DNA of 64,000 nt from Septoria linicola. Lineage: Eukaryota; Ascomycota; Dothideomycetes; Mycosphaerellales; Mycosphaerellaceae. The first letter of the stretch is position 1. Every line of letters starts with the position of its first letter. This document shows positions 43,634 through 53,781 of this stretch, piece after piece. The stretch is taken from assembly GCA_024114885.1 (NCBI GenBank), contig CP099425.1, positions 310,001-374,000 of the forward strand, read 5' to 3'. Made by a program: the position numbers and the translations under genes. The notes beneath the pieces were generated by a model. It did not search any database and was not told where the DNA came from. It saw nothing but the letters and a program-made list of their open reading frames with translations.

Positions 43634-46600
43634 CTAAGCCCCGCCTCTCGCATAAGGATGGAAACCACCGCCTCGGCCGCCACGACCACCGCCACGGTAA
43701 TTGGCGCCTGGCTTGCCGTGGTTCTTGGGTCCGGTTGGAGCTCCAGCTGGAGCGTTTGGAGGGGTAGGTTGTGCTGAGCCTTGACGACCACCGCGTCCGC
43801 CTCTGCCACCGAAGCCGCCACGGCCAGGAGCCATTCCGTCTGGCGCTGGGACATCGTCGTACATGCCATCCCAAGTGTTCTGGCCGCCGAAGTTCTGACC
43901 TTGCATACGAGCCATGGTTTGGCGTTCGTACTTTTGCTGCTCGAACATGAGTTGCTCCTGAGAAGTGAAGGCAGAGCCTTGGCCGCCATTTCCGTTGTTG
44001 TTTGGAGCGCCACGACCAGCACCGCCATTCATGGGAGACCCATTGCCCTGGAAGCCACCTTGCTGCATCATCTGCTGCATCATTTGGGGGTTCATCTGTC
44101 CCCCGCCTTGCTGAGCGCGCATGGCTTGCATTTGCTGCATCATCATGGGGTTCATGCCGCCCATCATTGGGTTCATGCCACCACCCTGCTGCATGGCCTG
44201 CATCTGAGCGAAGTACTGTTGCATGCGTTGCCAGTACTGCGCCATCATGGCTGGAGTCATGTTGTTGGGGTTGTTACCGTCTCCGCCTTGAGGTCCGGCC
44301 ATTTGCTGTTGGTTGCTGAAGCCGCCGTCGCCACGGCCACCACCTCCAAACCCGCCGCCGCCACCGCGGCCTCCACGGCCACCGCCAAAGCCACCTCGGC
44401 CGCCAGTGTTCTCTTCTTCGCCCATCTTGCCGCGTGGCTGGGCACGCTTGACTTCGATTGGCTTCCCAAGAATTGCGAGAGGTCCTTCGAGAGTGCGTTC
44501 GACGGCCATCTCGTTGTCGAAGGTGACAAACCCGAAGCCACGGGGCCGACCAGTGTCCTTGTCCATCATGAGAGTGGCATCGAGTACTCTGCCGAACTTT
44601 TGGAAGAAGGCCTCAAAGTCTTGCTCTGTAGCGTCTTGAGAGACACCACCAACGAAGATCTTGGCAGTACGTTCTTGTTCATCGCGAGGAATAGCGCGCT
44701 TGGGATCGATCTGTATCGTACAAGAGATATTGTTAGAAGGTGCTTTCTTTCTGCGAGACTTGTGCTTTCTGCGACAAGCGGGGACATCGCTGCGTAATCT
44801 TACAAGCTTGCCATCGAGAGAGTGCTCCTTGACCATGACCGTGTTGACCGTCTTGGGATCTTTGAAGGTCAGGAACCCGAAGCCTCTGGATCTACCAGTA
44901 GCGCCATCGCGCATGACTGTGCATTCTACGACCTCGCCGAACTGCGTGAAGTAGTCTTTAAGGGACTCTGTTGTACATTGTTAGATGATGCAGTCGTGGT
45001 CAAGATATTGATACTGCTTACGATCTGTAGTCTCCCAGTTGAGACCTCCGATGAACATCTTTCTACGGGCACATTGTTAGCTATCTGCGATGTAGTATAC
45101 ATGCAGCGCAGGCGTGAGCATGAGCAGTTTCCTGAGCATCTATCCATCAACCGCACACGAGGCGATGTTCTCCATCCCATATGATCGCGTCCTTTTCCAC
45201 ACACCCTTTGTCGAAGGACACATGTGACTCAACATCCTTTCGAGTATACTCATGCGACAAGTATGCTCCAGTTGCTGCCAGACAGAGCCATAGATAGTAT
45301 GTATTGCATGGACATGCCGTGTTGCAGACAGCCGCACGTGCCTCTTACACGCCTTGATACGAGGTGTGCGCGAACGCCATCTCGTGCCAGCAATGTGGGG
45401 GTAGCCGACGACCATGAACTCTGTCCAAAGAAGAAATGGTTCTGCTCATCATAGATGAGGGCGACTGTGGTATGCAGATGTCTCGTGCTTCTTCGATATC
45501 TCAAGCTGATTGCATGCTAATCAAGGCTGGCCATTTGCTCACGTCTAGGCGTGGCAGTAACTGGCGCAGCTGCATGGCTATATCGGCTATCTCCTCTCTG
45601 CTGATGATGATGATGTCTGTCTGTCTGCATGATCTGCTACTTGTCGCTCAGGCGAGGTTATTGTGCTTTCAAAGCTAATGCGCTTTCTGAGTTGTACTTG
45701 CGATCCTGATCTGGTTGCCGCGGCCTCCACAATCTCTCCCTCTAGAATATAAACGCAGGTAGCAGCATTGTAGGAATGTGAAGGACCAGCATCCAGCCTC
45801 TCCGCATAGCCAAATCCCTCGCCTGCCAGATACGCAACACTGTGCACCAAGTATCTGACATGACGCGCATCTGCCACGCCGAAACTGCGGCCTCATCTGC
45901 GCTGCAATATGCAAGCGTCCTTTTCGGAATCGAAGATGTCGACTGAGATTCGAGTATGTGTGGGTTTTGTTGGTGATGCTTTCGATGCAGCAGAGGTGCG
46001 GAAGCGGTTTCTGCTTGAGCACAAGTCGCCAATCGCTGTGGATGTAGATGCTGACAGAACGCCAAATCGATCGTTGCGCTAATGAGACCACGAGCAGGGT
46101 ATAGTCCCGCAGCATTTTCGTCCCGAGACACAAGCGCACGTGCGCAGTGCATCACAGTCCAGCTCTCCTTTCCCATATGTTGAGAGCGCAGCTTCGACCG
46201 ACCCTCGAGCAATTCGGATGGCACTTATGGTTATCTAGATGAAGCATAATGATGCTCGCCGCTGCCGCCCACACCGCGAAAAAGCAATGACAAGAAAAAA
46301 CAGTACTTACCCATCTTCCTTGCTGCCTATGAGTGGGCGGTTGTCTGGTGTAGGATCTCGATACTCCTGCTTAATATTCTGGTCGTATGACTGCTCCGGC
46401 TTGAAGCCGAAGTTGTTGCCTTCGTTTGATTCGGTAGTGGGTTCAGCTTGCTGTTGCTGTTGCTGCTGGTTCAGGAAGTCATCGGCAGCTGCAGCTGCGG
46501 CATCAGCAGCGTCCTGTGGGTCTGGCTCTGCCTTCACAGCTGCTACTGGCGCTTCGTTTGCGTTGTCGTCGCCGTCGTAGCTGGTGGCAGTGATTAGTAT

Positions 46601-46699
46601 TTGCGTGCAGTCGCAGTAATTTTGCCGACTTTGATGGGCGGGCGGCTGTACTCACAGATCGGCGAACAGATCCTCGTCGTCCATGCCGGGCTCGGCCAT
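43634..46699 (-). CDS. HRP1: HRP1-type two-RRM RNA-binding protein (mRNA 3'-end processing)
   Basis: Five exons: 46699-46656, 46580-46311, 45062-45022, 44967-44804 and 44710-43634 (531 aa). Introns are 75, 1248, 54 and 93 nt; the 93-nt one is divisible by three and free of stops. The N-terminus is acidic and Gln-rich, with seven consecutive Gln. RRM1 starts at ~105 (KMFIGGLNWETTD) with RNP1 RGFGFLTF. RRM2 begins TAKIFVGGVSQDAT with RNP1 RGFGFVTF, joined by the Hrp1-specific linker IDPKRAIPRDEQ. The C-terminal ~280 residues are RGG and Met/Gln-rich, ending FHPYARGGA. In yeast Hrp1 binds the polyadenylation efficiency element and shuttles between nucleus and cytoplasm. Confidence 0.93.
45063..46310 (-). 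other. Unusually long intron 2 of HRP1
   Basis: 1248 nt between a perfect GTAAGT donor (46310) and a CCCGTAG acceptor (45063), with CTAAC shortly before the acceptor. Exon phases on both sides agree. Nearly all other introns in this window are 46-155 nt. Several frames of 80-150 codons lie inside on both strands but overlap one another and resemble nothing I know. It could host a regulatory element or an unrecognised nested transcript. Confidence 0.6.
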
Positions 46700-47550
46700 G
46701 ATTGCGGTGATGGGAGTGGATGGGAGTGGTGTGATGATCAGATCAGTGAGGAAAAGAGTGTCGAGGAGTGGGGAGGGATGTCGTGGTGAGGTGGTGTGCA
46801 GTGAGGGTGGTCGAGGTGGAGGTCACAACAGCGGAGAACAGTTTGTGATGAGGCTCAAGTGGTGAGGCATTCACGAAAAGATGCCTGAAGCTTAGATCTA
46901 TGGTACGTCACGAGGCTGTTTCTGGAGGAGCCAACGTTGGTTGGGGGATTGCGGGATGGATGCACAGGAGATCTGATGATCAATGGCCCGAGATTGAAGT
47001 GGTGGTGGAAGTGTGCATAGACTGGTAGACTAAGTTAGACGTTCTGCTGCTTGTCACTCCAGCCATGAACTTCAGGAAGCCGTCTCACCAGGTGCGCCTT
47101 GTCTCTATTCACTGTTGACGTATCACAACTGACCATTGACTGTAGCAGGAGATGGTCCAGGTCGGTTCGTGCCCTGCCCTCACCAGTGCTCCGTACCAGC
47201 CAACTGCTCCCATCATCGTCATTCACTGCCGACCAAGAGGCTAATATGGACATTTGGGCCTTCATAGACCGGACCGAGTGGGCACATCCTTGATTCATGG
47301 CAGAGAGCAGCAGGCTATACTGACATACCACGCAGCACGGGCTCTCCATTCTGGCGATCCAACTCGGCCACCAGCAATCGAAGCCACAGCAACAGCAACA
47401 GCAACACCACTGCTCAACCCAGTCGCCAGAACTCGGACACGCCTGAACCGACGCGTAAAGTCATTGGAGCATCATACAGTCATGCCGACGTTCTGAACTT
47501 CAACCAATTGTACGCTTCCTGGCAGCATCGTCAACAGCCAGCAAGAGCTC
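46700..47550. promoter_or_regulatory. Divergent promoter region of HRP1 and GYP1
   Basis: 851 bp between divergent starts. A short CAACAG/CAGCAA microsatellite lies near 47387-47410. No reliable coding frame. An upstream GYP1 exon could fall here but is not needed by the model. Confidence 0.4.
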
Positions 47551-49243
47551 ATGCATGTAGCTAGATCTGTCTCCGGAAGCGACCGACCTCGAACTCCTCC
47601 TACGGACCCACGAAATAGCAGAAATACTCCCTCGCCTGGGAACACTCGATCACCGCCAGCACGACCAAAGTATTCGAGCTTCCTCTCCGAATCAAGTAAT
47701 GCTTATGAAGAAGAGGAAGGCGATGCATTCGGTCTGGACGACGACGAGGACGAGTTCGGCTTGCCCAGCATAGCGTCAATGCGTCGCAAAGACAAGCGAT
47801 TATCCAAAGCAAAAGCCACAGATCCGGGAGGAGGGTTTGGCAATACGGGCAGAGGGAGTAGCAAGCAATTCGGCGACACTCTGAATAGGAACAATGCTCC
47901 TTCCTCTTCTGCAGCATGGGCAATAGACAATGGCGACATGTCAGAAATGCGCACTCAGATACCAGCATACCCCTCCCTAAAGAAGAGCACAGAAGGACAG
48001 AAGATCTTGCGACCACAATACAAAGAGATTCTGCGAGACCCAGCCAACAGCTTGCACCTCATATCACATCCGTCGCTACCTGCAAATGCATCCGGGAAGG
48101 AAGCTGAAGCTCATTCAGCACGGACGACTCGAATCAACAAGTTCAAGCGAATACTTCAATCATCCTCAGTCAATCTTCCTGAGCTACGCGACTCTGCTTG
48201 GTCTGGTCTACCCAGCGAAGTACGTGCCATGACCTGGCAGCTGCTCCTTGGATATCTTCCTACAAGTTCAGAACGACGCGTCGCCACACTAGAACGAAAA
48301 CGAAAAGAGTACTTAGATGGAGTCCGACAAGCATTCGAACGAGGCGACAAGCTACCAGATACCTCTTCAACAGCATCACCACGAGCAGCACGAAGCCGCG
48401 GATTAGACGAAGCAATATGGCATCAGATCAGCATCGACGTACCCCGAACAAATCCCCACCTCGAACTATACAGCTACGAAGCAACCCAACGCTCCCTCGA
48501 ACGAATCCTCTACGTCTGGGCAATCCGCCATCCCGCCTCCGGCTACGTCCAAGGCATCAACGACCTCGTCACCCCCTTCTGGCAAGTCTTCCTAGGACAA
48601 TACATCACCGACCCGGAAGTCGACTCCGGCATGGACCCAGGCCAACTCCCCAAAGCTGTCCTCGACGCCGTCGAGGCAGACTCCTTCTGGTGTCTGACCA
48701 AACTCCTCGATGGAATCCAAGACAACTACATCCACGCACAACCCGGGATTCAACGACAAGTCGCACAACTCCGCGACTTGACTGCCAGAATCGACGGCGG
48801 CTTAGCAAAACACATGGAACAAGAAGGTATCGAGTTTATACAATTCTCCTTTCGATGGATGAACTGTCTCCTCATGCGAGAGATTTCCGTGCGGAATACT
48901 ATTCGCATGTGGGATACATATCTTGTGAGTCCCTCGTTCTCTCCAGCAACTCACCTTCGCACCCAGCACTAACACTTGTTTCTTCTCCCAGGCCGAAGAT
49001 CAAGGCTTCTCCGCCTTCCACCTCTACGTCTGCGCTGCGTTTCTCGTAAAATGGTCCGACAAACTCCAACGCATGGACTTTCAAGAAATCATGATGTTCT
49101 TGCAGTCTCTGCCGACGAAAGACTGGACGGAGAAGGACATTGAATTACTGCTCAGCGAAGCGTTTATCTGGAAGAGTCTGTTTGCGGGTAGCAAAGCACA
49201 TGTCAGGCAGGGAAGTCAGGGACTGCCGAGTTTGCAGCTGTAA
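47551..49243 (+). CDS. GYP1: Gyp1-type TBC-domain Rab GTPase-activating protein
   Basis: Two exons (47551-48924 and 48992-49243), 67-nt intron, 541 aa. A disordered Ser/Pro/Arg and acidic leader (~200 residues) precedes the TBC domain, which starts near LRDSAWSGLPSEVRAMTWQLL. The catalytic arginine finger lies in IDVPRTNP and the glutamine finger in GYVQGINDL, both intact. In yeast Gyp1 stimulates GTP hydrolysis by Ypt1 at the Golgi. The start is the first ATG after an in-frame TGA at 47494, but a short upstream exon cannot be excluded. A GAAA microsatellite follows the stop (49254-49280). Confidence 0.94.
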
Positions 49244-49634
49244 TAAGTAAGCAAGAAAGAAAGAAAGAAAAGAAAGAGATGGCGGAATGTACTTCGTTCA
49301 TCACGTTCACCACGCTCGAACTTAACGCTAATCTGCCGATGCTGTCTGCGATCCTCTCTGCCTATACCACTCTCGTAGAGGTCAAGCTTAAGTGTGGAAA
49401 CTCCACGTTGTTGCGAAGCCATGATAGCAGCTCGCTACCTCGTCCTGACCTTCGTTGGTGGCGTGTTGACTTGTTCTGAAGCTGCTTCCATGTCGTGCTT
49501 AGCACTCGCCCGCCAGCGGACTTCTCAGACCTCAGTAGCATCCGCATTGAACGAGCCCCGACGCCGTCTCTTCGACAATATTCTGACATAGACCAAGCTT
49601 TGCCACTAGTCTCCATCCTTCCGCAGCTAGTCTT
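49244..49634. other. Convergent intergenic region with GAAA repeat
   Basis: 391 bp holding the GYP1 3' UTR and, from 49254, a short AAGAAAGAAAG microsatellite. Only shadow frames were seen. Confidence 0.5.
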
Positions 49635-50654
49635 CTACCGCCCATAATATGGCCTCTGAAACGTCCCAGCAACGACATCCAAGTCCACCAATGTCAACCC
49701 CACCTTTCCCTCCCAGTCATTGTGACTCGCGAGCACATTGATGACCTCCATAATATGCTGGCGCAGCGCATCGTGAGGCGAGTTCAGTCCAGGTGCCCTC
49801 TCGCACATCTGGCCGTGGAAGTCCACTTTGCCCCCATCACGAGTCGCAGTCAAATTGGCGAGTGTGCGGAAGGGAGTGCCAAGCTCGAGGCGAATTGTCC
49901 TCATTTCGAAGCCCCTGCCACTGTCCATGAGTTCGAGGCGAGCACGCTGTTTTGGGGACAAGTAGGGTACGCAGCAGTCGTTGACGCGTGGCGGGTCGTG
50001 GAAGAAGCGTCTAGTGCAAGCGTCGTAATTCAGCCAAACGGTGACGGAAATTGTGGTGTGCGCGAGATAGTTGGAGAAGATTTCGTCCTCGAAGTCTGGG
50101 CTTCTGGCGCAGGCTCTTGGGTAGCGAAGTCCGCTCAGAGGGACGATTTCTTCGAGTTGACATTCTTTTTGGGCAGCCGGAGGCACTTCGCCAGGCGTTG
50201 GTGCGTGGGTGCGTGCGGGCACCGGCGAAAGAAGAGCTTCCTTGACGCTGGCATGGTTGACTGGTGCTTCAAGCTCACTCATCGGTGTGTCGTGCTGTTC
50301 TGTGTCCGTCTCCTCATCGTCATCGATTTCCATGGGCGTGGCAGATGAGCTGCCCTGGAGTCGACTTCTGTGACCTGCGACACTGGTTGAGGACGTCAAG
50401 TCAGAAATTGCAACTCCGCCTCGGTGCACAGTCGGCGAGGACGGCGGGCTTGTTTCGCTGAAGTAGGTGTAACGCTCAGCTATACTCTTTCCAGGTTTGC
50501 GTCTAGCGACGATGATGTTGTGTTCTTCATTGTCGGCGGTGATTGTGCTGCCAGGCGAGAAGATACCCACGGATGGCGGCGACGTCGACTGCCGCTTGAG
50601 TGGACGCTCGCCGGGTGTAGTATCCTCGGATAGTCGCTTCATGTCTTGATACAT
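49635..50654 (-). CDS. Hypothetical protein with conserved-looking C-terminal domain
   Basis: 339 aa from ATG 50654. The N-terminal ~165 residues are disordered (KRQSTSPPSVG, acidic DDDEETDTEQ). The C-terminal ~170 residues look folded, with alternating hydrophobics, PRVNDCCVPYLSPKQRARLE, DGGKVDFHGQ, HIMEVINVLASHND and an ending TFQRPYYGR. I do not recognise the family. The frame continues open upstream (PRTLLLNLNARRLLQMYQDM) to a TGA near 50740, so the true N-terminus is probably longer and spliced. Confidence 0.6.
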   Translation of the reverse strand: MYQDMKRLSEDTTPGERPLKRQSTSPPSVGIFSPGSTITADNEEHNIIVARRKPGKSIAERYTYFSETSPPSSPTVHRGGVAISDLTSSTSVAGHRSRLQGSSSATPMEIDDDEETDTEQHDTPMSELEAPVNHASVKEALLSPVPARTHAPTPGEVPPAAQKECQLEEIVPLSGLRYPRACARSPDFEDEIFSNYLAHTTISVTVWLNYDACTRRFFHDPPRVNDCCVPYLSPKQRARLELMDSGRGFEMRTIRLELGTPFRTLANLTATRDGGKVDFHGQMCERAPGLNSPHDALRQHIMEVINVLASHNDWEGKVGLTLVDLDVVAGTFQRPYYGR

Positions 50655-52877
50655 CTGCAGGAGCCGTCTTGCGTTGAGGTTTAGTAGGAGCGTTCGAGGT
50701 GAAGTGCGGTTGCCTGGGTGGCGATGGAAAAGGAAGGCGCGCCTTCACCTCAGAACGTCTTCTGCAGGGGTTGTAGGAACTGCAGCACTTGCAGATCCAC
50801 TCGCGACCTCATCTCCAAGGCTAACGCTGACCATTTCCATTCCGCTCGCGGTGTTCACGCTACACCTACGCTTTCGTCCTCGAACCTTGATGCCATGGGC
50901 TAGAGGACATCGCCTCGCAATATCAGCCGTGCACTCATCTCCTCGCGTCTGGCGCCTACTAATGCTGCAGAGGTATGCCGGACTGAATCTCGAAGCCCAG
51001 TACTTTCAGCATCGTGTTGATCTTCGAAACTCTTTCTGCAGTGAGCAGCAATGGCCAAGTCTGCAGGAACGATCTCTGAAGGGCCTGCATTTTCGACACA
51101 GTGTAGCGCAGCAGTCCGGCCAGGAGTGGATGCTGCAGACGCTGCTGTGATACATATGAGTTATTCTTGTAGATTTCCTTTGAAGCCCAAGACGTCCCAG
51201 AGCTGGAAGCTTTCCTAAGTGATCCAATGTCTGGCGACTTCCAGCAAGACACCAGAGCAGCGTGTGCACTTGAGCCATTCCGAACCGCCGGATCGCATTT
51301 GTCTGGCGAGGCCACAATCTCCAGTCAAACCCTGGAGGATTAGGAATCCAAAGGGCTCACAGCTCGAACGGACGCCGTTATCACATCTCTTCTGCAGGAG
51401 CCGGGCGCACAGTTGTTCACGAAGCGATTACTCTGGCACCAAGTTTCGTCGCAGCTGGAGCGTGAGCGCTCGAGGCCTTTGACTGGCCATGATTTGTACA
51501 CGCCACTGTTGGCATTTCCAAGCAAGCTCGAGCTCGCAGCAGGCAGAGAACTGCTTGCAACCTCTTTCCCGTCGCCGTCGACAGCACCTGATCGTATCGC
51601 ACCGCTGCGCTCACATATCATCCAAGCTCTTTCTGGTCCTCCCTCCTGTTCAAGGGTCGAAGCAAGCCTTTCGCATGACACAGCACGTACCCTCGCATGC
51701 AAGCGCCGGTTGCACACGCGCTGTCTGTCATCCGCACGGCAACGACCATGCCTCCCTCCGACGCATCTCTGCGTATCTCTTCTCCAAGCCCACGCTCTTA
51801 TCGCGCAAACATGATGAAAAGGTGTAATTGTTTTGGCCAAAAATTCCCAGCCGATCCGAAGACCAACTGGAGCAGTCAGTTGATAGTTTTCAACTAGCAA
51901 AAACGCAATCTCGCTGTGCACACGTTAGCCAATACTCCGTCAGAAGAGGTATGAAGGGTATATACGTACGACGAATCCTCACTGATATGCGTAATGCCCG
52001 TGCACTCGGATAGTTGGGCAAAGAGGGTTGAAGGGGAGGGAAAATACTTATACATCGGCGGCAGAGCGCGGGCGCTAAGTGCGGAAGGATGAGTGGATTT
52101 AATGGTGAGATTTTGAGTCACAACTCACTTTGCATGAATGACTCTCCTTACTTGGTATTTGCTTACGACAATGACTAGGCACCACAAATCTATTCGTTCA
52201 CAACAATCGAGAAGATGGAGACACTGTCGCTACGACCATAGTGCACCGAGAGTACCTGGAACAGCCAATTCTGTCCATCCCGACCTACCACATATTCTTG
52301 CAAGCAGGCTAGCGTGAAGTCGAGCGAGTCTGATTGGTGCTGAGAAGTGAGATCAGTACCAGAACTACACAAACTCTGCTTCACTGACTGTACTGACTTC
52401 TGTACTGCCATGCTCCACTATACTGTGCAGTGAACGAGACATCGCATGGAAATACCCTAGGAAGTCCTTCTCATCGGGTGCGCCAGGAAGACTCCCTTCC
52501 TTGTGGCTGAGCTTGTTAATCTTAGTTCTATGATCTCAGATCTTTCAATGACATCTCTATCGACACGAGTAAAAGCCTCCACTTTGCCTGCAATCATGAA
52601 GATACACAGTCGCAAACACTTAGGGTCTTCAGGAGCCCGTTACCGTACTACTTGTCTTAGCAGGCTAGCAGCATAGCGCAGCAATTTACCTCTACATACG
52701 CTTCTTGTGTCATCGACTCGGAGGATTGGCTCGTAGACTTGCCACACCAACACACATCGAACGAAGCTGTGCCTCGACGATCCAAGATCACCCATCTGTG
52801 ACGCCGAGGAGTATGCATTGATACTTGAGAGACGCAATTTGACATAGAGGCACTAGATTTACAGATCTACTTCAGCA
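50655..52877. other. Poorly resolved region, possible decayed or spliced gene
   Basis: About 2.2 kb with many overlapping frames. The most protein-like is plus-strand frame 51171-51814, containing DVPELEAFLSDPMSGDFQQD and, after an in-frame TAG at 51341, ESKGLTARTDAVITSLLQEP. It could be a multi-exon gene I cannot splice or a pseudogene. From 51815 to 52877 I see nothing coding. Confidence 0.3.
51171..51814 (+). pseudogene. Possible interrupted gene (in-frame TAG)
   Basis: A 214-codon frame open except for one TAG at 51341-51343. Both halves have similar, plausible composition: helix-like, Leu/Ser/Arg-rich, with LERERSRPLTGHDLYTPLLA in the second half. No upstream exon with a good start and splice could be joined. 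GGATTAG|GAA could be an intron acceptor, but no donor fits well. Family unknown. Confidence 0.25.
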
Positions 52878-53255
52878 ATGGCTGCCCCGTCATCATCAGC
52901 CAAGAACGATAGTGACGACAAGATCGACCAAGGAGACGATGAAATCGACAACATACGGCGAGATCGTGAATCAGCCCTCCACGAGCTACTACGAAAGAAC
53001 AAAGAACAAGGCATCCCGGAGACTGGTCCGCCGCCGCGACCATATGCCGGCCTACCAAAACCCGTGCCTGGACCGTGGCCGAGGAATCATGGAGGGCCGA
53101 TCAGGATCACCCGGTTGGATGATGGCACGTTGACCGAGTATGGGGAGAAACTTGAGAGGGAGAGATTGGAGAAGATGGGTACTGAGAATAGTGATGGGAC
53201 TTGCAAAGTGAAAGAGGGAGAACGGGCAGCAGAATCAAGATCTGATTCTTGTTGA
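52878..53255 (+). CDS. Small hydrophilic hypothetical protein
   Basis: Single exon, 125 aa. Acidic N-terminus (DSDDKIDQGDDEIDNIRRD), a charged helix (ESALHELLRKNKEQG), a Pro-rich centre (PPPRPYAGLPKPVPGPWP) and a charged C-terminal helix (EYGEKLERERLEKMG). No signal peptide, membrane segment or domain recognised. Composition and order suggest a real intracellular protein, but the short length keeps confidence moderate. Confidence 0.5.
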   Translation: MAAPSSSAKNDSDDKIDQGDDEIDNIRRDRESALHELLRKNKEQGIPETGPPPRPYAGLPKPVPGPWPRNHGGPIRITRLDDGTLTEYGEKLERERLEKMGTENSDGTCKVKEGERAAESRSDSC

Positions 53256-53781
53256 AGGCGTTTTTTTGAGGTGTTCGGATGAACCATATGCATCGTCCAA
53301 TGCATTCCTATACCAGGGAAATCGATCAATACAGATACATCTCTGCGCCGGCGGCCCGTGTACTTTCGTCTTTCTCTTTCAAGACGCGATCCATCAACAC
53401 TGTGACCAACATGTATCTTGACGAGGGAACAATTGCCGGATGTGGCAGCTTCGCAAAGAGTGGCGATCATGATGATGATGTACTTTTCTCGTCGCTGATA
53501 TCGATGTCGATGTGGATGTGTTGATATCGATGCTTTGGGAGCACAAGAATGTCGGGTCCGGATAGACGGCAACGAAGAGAGGCGATACCTTGTTGATGCT
53601 AAGTAAACATATGTGAGTCAGACTACCAGTGTGTACACGAGCAGCCGCTCCGAATCTTGCTCGCAAACCTGGGCATACTATCTCGCGCCGTAACGGCCTG
53701 GTGGATAACAAAACACGGTGACACAGTGCAGAAAACTTAGATTTCCACTTTCTCTATCATACCAATGTGATCTCTACTCTC
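53256..53781. other. Convergent intergenic region
   Basis: 526 bp between the small hydrophilic gene and the SEC18 stop. Nothing recognised. Confidence 0.4.

Noticed and set aside
43781..44797. 338-codon plus-strand frame opposite HRP1
   Set aside because: It covers the RRM and RGG coding region in antisense. His/Ala/Leu-rich composition is the reverse of Gly/Met/Gln codons.
9674..51343. Idea that TAG is reassigned to an amino acid in this genome
   Set aside because: Well-supported genes end at TAG exactly where family members end (GH128, BLI-3, SDR, SEC18), so TAG is a normal stop.
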